In this document: one piece after another, positions 28,367 through 33,611 of the stretch
Layout of the letters: each line of letters opens with the position of its first letter
How positions within the stretch are numbered: the stretch's first letter is position 1
Assembly (NCBI GenBank): GCA_016707705.1
Contig: JADJHD010000025.1
Location: 1 to 64,000 of the forward strand
Reading direction: 5' to 3'
Length of the DNA: 64,000 nucleotides
Source: Bacteroidales bacterium
GTDB taxonomy: Bacteria > Bacteroidota > Bacteroidia > Bacteroidales > UBA4417
Notes under the pieces: model-generated
The model's input: only the letters and a program-made list of their open reading frames with translations
Database searches by the model: none
What the model was told of the DNA's origin: nothing
Program-made: the position numbers and the translations under genes

Positions 28367-28732
28367 TTAATAGATTACTGTGCGTAAAGCGATATTTTTG
28401 CTTTTACAAATTCTTCTCATGTGGTTTGTGCCTGGGCTTTTTCCATCCCAAAAGCACAAACAAAAATCCGCTGTTTTTGCCATTTCTACATTTCGGATAA
28501 TTCCGGCACTTCTTCCATGTTTCAGCCAATCCGGATTAAAAATTTCAAAAGGCAAATTATTGAGTTTTGCAAATTTTATCCCCAGGCTGTCCGCTCCTCT
28601 GGCATTGCCTGATAAAATTGTAAACTCATACCCGTTTTTCATTCCGAAAAAAAGAACTTTTTTCATTTCGTACTCCAGCAGCAGGGAGCCGGAAAAATTC
28701 CGCCCCCCTGCCAGTATTATCCTTTTGTTCAT
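28367..28732 (-). CDS. SLOG-domain (DUF2493-like) protein
   Basis: 121 residues from the ATG at 28732 (MNKRIILAGGRNFSG). This start overlaps the stop of the J-domain gene as ATGA and is chosen over an upstream one. The Rossmann-type motifs ILAGGRNFSG, TILSGNARGADSLGIKFA and GRSAGIIRNVEMAKTADFCL match SLOG/YspA proteins that bind nucleotide-derived ligands (for example ADP-ribose-type signals) in phages and mobile elements. SLOG proteins can act in stress and anti-phage signalling, but this one has no effector domain attached. It is in a small-gene run with a J-domain and a RadC-like gene. Confidence 0.8.
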   Translation of the reverse strand: MNKRIILAGGRNFSGSLLLEYEMKKVLFFGMKNGYEFTILSGNARGADSLGIKFAKLNNLPFEIFNPDWLKHGRSAGIIRNVEMAKTADFCLCFWDGKSPGTNHMRRICKSKNIALRTVIY

Positions 28733-29214
28733 CCTCCAATAAATTGACTTTTTACATTTCCCCCTTTTATTTCTTCGGTTCCCCACAAATTCCGGATGTC
28801 ATCCAGCGACATAAATTTGCTGCTTCTTTTTACATATTCGTCACAATGCCAATACCACGACATTTTATTATGTGAAAATCTGAAACCTGCTTTTTTAAGT
28901 TCTGTTTTAACTGCAAAGGTGTTGCCGGTTATCCAAAGCCATGAACCCATAATTTCAATAAGTACCCCAGGCAGGTTTAAAATTTCGTCAATTTTTACTT
29001 TCATGTTTTTTGCAACTTCATGCTCATAGGTTTTGCGCCCTTCCGAAAAATTGGCATTTCCATTTATAAGGCTGGCACTCAGTTTTTCATATTCGTTATT
29101 GATTTCCTGCATGTTCCTAACGTCTCCGCCCTTGTCCGGGTGGTGTTCAAATGCTAACTTTCTGTAAAGTTTCCGGAGCTCGTCTAACGTTCCAATATTT
29201 TTAAACCATTTCAT
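28729..29214 (-). CDS. J-domain protein (DnaJ-like)
   Basis: 161 residues. The N-terminal J domain has LDELRKLYRKLAFEHHPDKGGD (HPD motif near residue 23) followed by MQEINNEYEKLS. The middle region is basic and the C-terminus contains WLWITGNTFAVK and AGFRFSHNKMSWYWH, a segment common to mobile-element J proteins. The HPD motif stimulates an Hsp70 (DnaK) ATPase, so the protein probably recruits DnaK to a specific client, for example a replication or mobilisation protein. Upstream, at 29223-29248, lies the GGCGGCAACTG leader element shared with other genes in the cluster. It overlaps the SLOG gene by four bases. Confidence 0.85.
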   Translation of the reverse strand: MKWFKNIGTLDELRKLYRKLAFEHHPDKGGDVRNMQEINNEYEKLSASLINGNANFSEGRKTYEHEVAKNMKVKIDEILNLPGVLIEIMGSWLWITGNTFAVKTELKKAGFRFSHNKMSWYWHCDEYVKRSSKFMSLDDIRNLWGTEEIKGGNVKSQFIGG

Positions 29215-29222
29215 TTTTTTAC

Positions 29223-29248
29223 TGCCGTATTCCAGTTGCCGCCTGTTT
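29223..29248 (-). repeat. Leader repeat copy A (AACAGGCGGCAACTG)
   Basis: On the minus strand: AACAGGCGGCAACTG then GAATACGGCA, ending about 9 bases before the J-domain start at 29214. It is one of four near-identical elements (others at 29748, 30369 and 30411), each just before a start codon or another copy. See the finding on leader repeats. Confidence 0.8.
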
Positions 29249-29290
29249 TAGTTTTTAAAGGTGCCCGGTTTCCCGGGCACCGGTTACAAA

Positions 29291-29740
29291 TTACATGAGC
29301 CCTTCATCAGCAAAGGAATAAAAGCCGGATTCAGTATAAATAATATGGTCCAGTATGGAAATATCCATGAATGTGGCTGCTTCCTTGATTTTCTTTGTGA
29401 GTGAAATATCAGCCTCTGAAGGTTGCAAATTTCCGGATGGGTGATTGTGAGACAAAATAATGCTCTGGGCTGCAATTTTCAGGGCTGTTCCTAAAATGAT
29501 TCTGATATCTACAACGGTTCCCGTCATTCCGCCCTGACTGACTTTTAACCAGCCAAGTGTATTATTTGCACGGTTCAGAAAAAGTGCAATAAAGGATTCC
29601 GTTAATTCGATGGTGTCCTGATCATAAAATAATTTGAAGGCTTCAAATGAATCTCTTGAGGTTTTAATTTGCATTTTTTTTACTTCTCCCCGTTTTAGTT
29701 TCAATTCGATTTCAGGGCAATTTGTTTTATATGTTCTCAT
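29291..29740 (-). CDS. RadC/JAB-like protein
   Basis: 149 residues with the JAB (Mov34-like) metal-binding pattern: SQGGMTGTVVDIR, AAQSIILSHNHPSGN and PSEADISLTKK. The SHNHPSG and D residues are the expected zinc ligands, and the overall fold matches the RadC family that occurs on plasmids, ICEs and prophages. The enzymatic role of these RadC proteins is not settled; a metal-dependent peptidase or DNA-maintenance role has been suggested. A leader-repeat copy lies at 29748-29775, 8 bases upstream of the start. The N-terminal 20 residues before MQIKTSRD may be a start-site extension. Confidence 0.88.
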   Translation of the reverse strand: MRTYKTNCPEIELKLKRGEVKKMQIKTSRDSFEAFKLFYDQDTIELTESFIALFLNRANNTLGWLKVSQGGMTGTVVDIRIILGTALKIAAQSIILSHNHPSGNLQPSEADISLTKKIKEAATFMDISILDHIIYTESGFYSFADEGLM

Positions 29741-29747
29741 TTTAAAG

Positions 29748-29775
29748 TTGCCGTATTGCAGTTGCCGCCTGTTTT
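29748..29775 (-). repeat. Leader repeat copy B
   Basis: Minus strand AACAGGCGGCAACTG then CAATACGGCAAC, ending about 8 bases before the RadC-like ATG at 29740. Near-identical to copies A, C and D. Confidence 0.8.
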
Positions 29776-29782
29776 TGGTTTT

Positions 29783-29992
29783 TTAATTTATAATTGAATA
29801 GTAGCCGGCATTTATAGCCATGTCCAAATCCGAGTTATTAATTTCAAAGGATGGGTTAAACTCGTTTTCGTTTTCCGGTTTCAGTTTGGTTCTGTATGCA
29901 CCCACTTTTGAAACTGTAAAAATTAAACCATCTGAAAGGCTGCCAGGGCATTCCGTGTGGTATTGCAATTTTGTGTTTTTTACTATTTGCAT
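29783..29992 (-). CDS. Small acidic protein, unknown function
   Basis: 69 residues: MQIVKNTKLQYHTE, then SLSDGLIFTVSKVG, KLKPENENEFNPSFE and a C-terminal AGYYSIIN. No motif or membrane segment is visible. It sits between the RadC-like gene and the gene at 30038-30358. It is not preceded by a leader repeat. Function unknown. Confidence 0.5.
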   Translation of the reverse strand: MQIVKNTKLQYHTECPGSLSDGLIFTVSKVGAYRTKLKPENENEFNPSFEINNSDLDMAINAGYYSIIN

Positions 29993-30037
29993 ATTGAGAA
30001 GTTTTAAAAGGTTTTTTGTTAGTTGACTAGCTAATAA

Positions 30038-30358
30038 TTAGCACATACCCAAAGCAATTAACCAGGATGGGAAGCCGTGAGAATCATGTCCGTCCGGTTC
30101 CACGTCCTCGCCGGTGATTGAAGGGCAATAACAATCCATTACAGCCTCTTCCAGTTCTTCCTCTGTTACTGAATGAAAATCAGTAAATAATTTTGGCAAA
30201 CGTGAATAAGGAATTTTGAAAGCTGCCCCACCTGAAAGAGGGAAGCAAAGAGCGCCATAATCCGGGCGATCAATTGAGGGTACTACATTAAAATTTTCGC
30301 CGGTTGAAAAAATTCTGCCGTCCTTTAGTTTGATTTGGTTTTTTGATGTTGTGTTCAT
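30038..30358 (-). CDS. Hypothetical mobile-element protein
   Basis: 106 residues from the ATG at 30358 (MNTTSKNQIKLKD). An in-frame ATG at 30376 is rejected because it lies inside leader repeat C. The sequence contains GRIFSTGENFNVVPSIDRPDYGALCF, DFHSVTEEELEEAVMDCYCPS and a Pro/His/Asp-rich DVEPDGHDSHGFPSWL. The start of the gene follows two tandem leader repeats. I do not recognise a family. It is likely cytoplasmic and compact, first in the transcribed run of small genes leading to the terminator at 27.5 kb. Confidence 0.55.
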   Translation of the reverse strand: MNTTSKNQIKLKDGRIFSTGENFNVVPSIDRPDYGALCFPLSGGAAFKIPYSRLPKLFTDFHSVTEEELEEAVMDCYCPSITGEDVEPDGHDSHGFPSWLIALGMC

Positions 30359-30368
30359 TTTTGTTAAT

Positions 30369-30395
30369 TGCCGCATTGTTTCAGTTGCCGCCTGT
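30369..30395 (-). repeat. Leader repeat copy C
   Basis: Minus strand AACACAGGCGGCAACTG with AAACAATGCGGCAA, about 10 bases before the ATG at 30358. The repeat itself contains an ATG that would be a false start. Confidence 0.8.
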
Positions 30396-30410
30396 GTTAG
30401 TGTTAAAATT

Positions 30411-30440
30411 TGCCGTATTGTTTCAGTTGCCGCCTGTTTT
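30411..30440 (-). repeat. Leader repeat copy D
   Basis: Minus strand AAAACAGGCGGCAACTG with AAACAATACGGCAA. It is tandem to copy C, with 42 bases between corresponding points, and precedes the whole small-gene run. Confidence 0.8.
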
Positions 30441-30469
30441 TATTGATTAACTTCGTTAAAGTTACAATT

Positions 30470-30494
30470 TAAATACTTATATAACAAGTATTTA
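30470..30494. promoter_or_regulatory. Perfect inverted repeat upstream of small-gene run
   Basis: TAAATACTT (30470-30478) and AAGTATTTA (30486-30494) form a perfect 9-bp palindrome with a seven-base spacer. It lies ~30 bases upstream of leader repeat D, in the expected promoter region of the small-gene transcript. It could bind a repressor; no candidate regulator can be named. Confidence 0.45.
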
Positions 30495-30662
30495 GCAAAT
30501 TATTTTCACTAAAAATGTAAAATATTTCAACTATTTTTGTTAGATAAATGTGCATTTTTCTGCATGCTTATTTTTACAATTTTTCCTTTTAAGCTTGTTT
30601 GCAACTCTACCGTTGTAAACAATTTTCATTTATTTTTTATTATTTCTCAAATCCATAATATT

Positions 30663-30707
30663 CAGGTATTTAGATTTCGTTTTTTTCAAACGAAATGTAA
30701 ATATCTG
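30663..30707. other. Long hairpin at the border of the GC-rich island
   Basis: Positions 30663-30682 pair with 30688-30707 at 18 of 20 positions around a five-base loop. It lies at the left edge of the gene-free GC-richer region. It could be a terminator, processing signal or an element end. No T run sits downstream on the minus strand. Confidence 0.6.
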
Positions 30708-31346
30708 TAATGGCATCCAGAGCCTGCCCTATCCGGAAAAGCAGAAAAAAGAGCAGAAAACAGGAAATATGCCAGAATGTGCATATGTTCGTTTGGCAGA
30801 AAAAAGGCAACCGCTGCCGACTGGCTGAGCTGACCAACTGGCCGACTGCCGAAGGCAGTCCTAAGCAATGAGTGCAGCGAAGCGGAACACATTATCTTTT
30901 GAGGAGTCCTAAGCAAGGGGTGAAGCCTAGCTCGACAGGCTCACCATCCTTATATCAATCAGTCTTTAGACAAGTAGTGAAGCAAAGCGGAACTCCCTTT
31001 TGTCACATAAGTCCTGAGGCTATTAATAATACTAAGCCGAATATCTGATCAAATAAGCATTAATCACAAAAAAGTTTGTTAAAGTGATGACTAAACTGAT
31101 ACCATACGCCGGTGGCTCGCGCATATGACCGACTGGAAGGAGATGCGCACACGAATACCATACGCTGTGGCTATGGGAAGTGGGCAGTCCTTGGCAGCTT
31201 ATGAGACTATGGAAGCCGAATGCGGGTTGAAGGCCGTTGCCAGGAAGCATTGCTGACTTTTGGAAGACTTGTGATAAAGGTAGAGCGCTGGCAGGGGGTC
31301 GGGTGGGCACGAACCTGAGCTGACGAAGGAGGCTCTGGTGAAGCCG

Positions 31347-31419
31347 TTACTTATTCCCGGCTCCTACCAGCCTGGAATAAGTAAATGCTGCTTTGACTCT
31401 TATCAGGCAAAGCTGCATT
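31347..31419. ncRNA. Two-hairpin unit, copy 1
   Basis: Hairpin 1: TTACTTATTCC (31347-31357) with GGAATAAGTAA (31374-31384), inner stem GGCT/AGCC. Hairpin 2: AATGC-t-GCTTTG (31384-31395) with CAAAGC-t-GCATT (31408-31419). Paired arms are perfect except one T-T mismatch in hairpin 2. Confidence 0.6.
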
Positions 31420-31643
31420 AGGCGTGTGCCTACCTGACCACCGTAGCAGAGAGAAGCAAAGGCAAAGGCTTACGAAGGCTGCAATGCGTATGTGAGTTGG
31501 CAGGCGAAACCCGGCAGCAGGCTGAAATAGGCTCATGTGCTGCCGTGGGAATGCGAAAGGCAGGGAGTGAATATCCGACTGACTGAACGCAATGTAGAGA
31601 AATGGAGTGGAGACGAAATGAAGTTCAGCTGGTGAAGACGCTG

Positions 31644-31713
31644 CTTATTACGGGCTTTTACCAGCCGGTAATAAGTAAATACTGCTTTGACTTTTACCAG
31701 GCAAAGCTGTATT
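31644..31713. ncRNA. Two-hairpin unit, copy 2
   Basis: Hairpin 1: CTTATTAC (31644-31651) with GTAATAAG (31668-31675). Hairpin 2: AATAC-t-GCTTTG (31678-31689) with CAAAGC-t-GTATT (31702-31713). Compared with copy 1, one base pair changes C-G to A-T in hairpin 1 and one G-C to A-T in hairpin 2, so pairing is preserved. Confidence 0.6.
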
Positions 31714-32073
31714 AGGCGTGTGGATTTGTTTGGTCGAGAGGAACGAGACCAAAACAAATTCACGAACCTGCTGAACTGTAATGCAGGTGTAACGCAATGA
31801 AACGGAATGGAGAGAAGAAGAAGGATTGAACGACATGGCTTGCAGCATTGTGTAAGTGGGTGGTGTCCTGCCCTTGCCTGGTGTGGTAGGTTTTAGCAGC
31901 TTATGTTGACATTCTACCATGGCGACATGTGCTGCTGTGGGAGCCGTTATAATGTGTTTCAGTGTACGCAGAAAGTCCTTAACACTAGAGTGGAACAGAT
32001 TATACGGCTGGTATTTTTTTTGCCCTTGCCCTGTTCGTTGAATCGGAATAGTCGGGGATAATTTAGACATGAT

Positions 32074-32101
32074 CAAAGAAAAAGCCCTGTTTCCAGGGCT
32101 C
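32074..32101 (-). terminator. Rho-independent terminator downstream of the 97-residue gene
   Basis: Minus strand: AGCCCTG (32100-32094) pairs with CAGGGCT (32089-32083) around a GAAA tetraloop, followed by a T run (plus-strand A run near 32078-32083). It follows the stop at 32120 by about 20 bases. Good terminator. Confidence 0.8.
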
Positions 32102-32119
32102 TTAGCTTTGAAGCTGAAT

Positions 32120-32413
32120 TTATTTTTTAGCTGAAGCTCTTCTCTTTTTTGAAGGTTTTGCAGGAGTTTCCGGAGAAGCTGGTTCCTGAACTGTTTCAGG
32201 TTCTGCTACTTCTTCCGGAACTGTAACATATACAGTGTGTGTGCGCTCAAATTTATCCGGTTCTTTGAGGGCTGCAATTTCGAAGGTGATATATTCAACG
32301 CCTTCCTTTTCGTATTTGTATTTTAAAATTTCTGAGATTGGGATTGACACTTTTACGATTGCAAAGTTTGAGATTTTTCCTTTTCCGATGTACTTTTTAA
32401 CGAATGTTTTCAT
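32120..32413 (-). CDS. Small protein with Pro/Glu/Lys-rich tail
   Basis: 97 residues. The N-terminal ~65 residues alternate basic and hydrophobic (MKTFVKKYIGKGKISNFAIV, VEYITFEIAALKE, HTVYVTVPEEV). The rest is a low-complexity linker ending in SKKRRASAKK. This looks like a small nucleic-acid-binding or scaffold protein of a mobile element with a basic tail. I do not recognise a family. It is transcribed alone on the minus strand, ends in a strong terminator, and follows the restriction gene pair with a ~520-base gap. Confidence 0.6.
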   Translation of the reverse strand: MKTFVKKYIGKGKISNFAIVKVSIPISEILKYKYEKEGVEYITFEIAALKEPDKFERTHTVYVTVPEEVAEPETVQEPASPETPAKPSKKRRASAKK

Positions 32414-32933
32414 GGCTTTAAAATTTAAGTTAAATTATTTGCGATGTATTTCGCCATGGTATAAAGAAGCACAGCAAGGAGGAATTGGAATACCGGAATG
32501 CAATGAGGATATGCCGAGAAAATCCTTGTGTGACAGAGTGAACTTCTGACTACTATGGCACATTTGCTAAATAATTAAATGGAATTAGCCTTGAAATACG
32601 TTGTTAAAAAATGGAAAGGGGAAACCCAACTTATAATGTGAAGGTGATGCCTGTCAATTTTGGAATATTGGGAAAGCGGGGTTGAATATTAGCTTGTTGC
32701 AGTCTTAAACGCAAAATAGTGATGCATTCTAATGACAAGGTTTTGCAGACTGGTGATAGTGAGACTATAGTGAGTAAGAGACAATATTTGATTAGTCAAA
32801 TGGTATAAAAATGCTGGTGGTTTTGGGGAAATACAGATGAAAAGTTGAGCGGACTTTGAAAAGGTATTTTACAGGAACTCGAATATTTTAGTTCAGTTTT
32901 ATAGTTCGTGCTTTATGTTATCTATATTAATTT
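32414..32933. other. Gene-free interval
   Basis: About 520 bases between the 97-residue gene and the PD-(D/E)XK-like gene. No sustained reading frame, clear promoter or terminator is visible. It must contain the promoter of the 97-residue gene but no motif could be assigned. It may be the remains of an insertion. Confidence 0.35.
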
Positions 32934-33611
32934 CTAATTAAGTTCAATCATATAATGCCATAGAACGATATTATCTTTTGAATACTTTCGGGAATGACGC
33001 GAAGATAGTTTTTCAACTTTAGGAAATGAATTTGATCCTACTAATAGCTCTGCTTTATCAGTCCAGTCAATCGTTTGATCAGTATCATTCCTTGATAATT
33101 CATCAATCCAATCATTAACTTTTGCTACCCATTCTTGAGTTGTACGACTTTGAACATATCCAAACATACCGCAAACAGAGAGATGTGACGAATGATGCCC
33201 TCTTTTAAAGCGTTCAATACCACCTCTTTCTCCACAAACATATTCTTTATTATTGGAGGCTTCTGAAAACCTTTTTGCTTCAAACTCAATAATAGGAAGA
33301 GGTTTTGCGCATCTCGTATTAACATAAACACCAATGTCAGTTTCTTTCGCTGATAGAGATTGTGGGGGATTTTTACTAAAGATATAAGGCAAAAAACCAC
33401 CTCGTTCAATATTACAAAGTTGTAAATGAAGTACAAGCAAATTACTAATCCAGTTCTCTAATACCGAATCTTTATTATTCTGATAATAAAGATAAAAACT
33501 CGAGATATTGTTATCGATAAATCCCAATATCTCATTAACTTCAAAATTATGACCAATATGGAGATCATTCATATGAGGCGGCTGATATGAAGGCAGACTA
33601 TCTTTAAGCAT
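32934..33611 (-). CDS. PD-(D/E)XK-like nuclease, partner of N6-methylase
   Basis: 225 residues. The central part has SAKETDIGVYVN, then PLPIIEFEAKRFSEAS, an Asp followed by E-A-K that fits a PD-(D/E)XK nuclease. Later, GIERFKRGHHSSHLSVCGMFGYVQ matches a pattern I associate with restriction-nuclease-like proteins. It starts inside the end of the methylase gene (8-base overlap), so translation is coupled and the two proteins likely act together. This suggests a two-gene restriction-modification module with the nuclease in a separate subunit. Exact family and cleavage mode are unknown. Confidence 0.6.
   Translation of the reverse strand: MLKDSLPSYQPPHMNDLHIGHNFEVNEILGFIDNNISSFYLYYQNNKDSVLENWISNLLVLHLQLCNIERGGFLPYIFSKNPPQSLSAKETDIGVYVNTRCAKPLPIIEFEAKRFSEASNNKEYVCGERGGIERFKRGHHSSHLSVCGMFGYVQSRTTQEWVAKVNDWIDELSRNDTDQTIDWTDKAELLVGSNSFPKVEKLSSRHSRKYSKDNIVLWHYMIELN

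Larger units (their letters stand above)
30710..32070. ncRNA. Gene-free repeat island, candidate structured RNA or element
   Basis: About 1.36 kb without a convincing gene, visibly more GC-rich than its neighbours. It holds several related segments: two copies (31331-31427 and 31629-31721) of a ~95-base unit that carries two hairpins, two copies of a CATGTGCTGC(C/T)GTGGGA word near 31531 and 31927, and GTGAAGC(G/A)AAGCGGAAC-like words near 30870 and 30975. In the duplicated unit both hairpins show compensating base changes between copies (see finding). Short frames on both strands are low-complexity and inconsistent. The strand of transcription is unknown. Confidence 0.5.

Noticed and set aside
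30359..30376. ATG at 30376 as gene start
   Set aside because: It lies inside a leader repeat that is shared with genes lacking this ATG; the ATG at 30358 is positioned like those of the other genes.
31032..32076. Minus-strand open frames of 60-140 residues in the repeat island
   Set aside because: They overlap one another in several frames, have skewed composition and are disrupted in the duplicated unit, while the hairpin pairing is conserved between the two copies.
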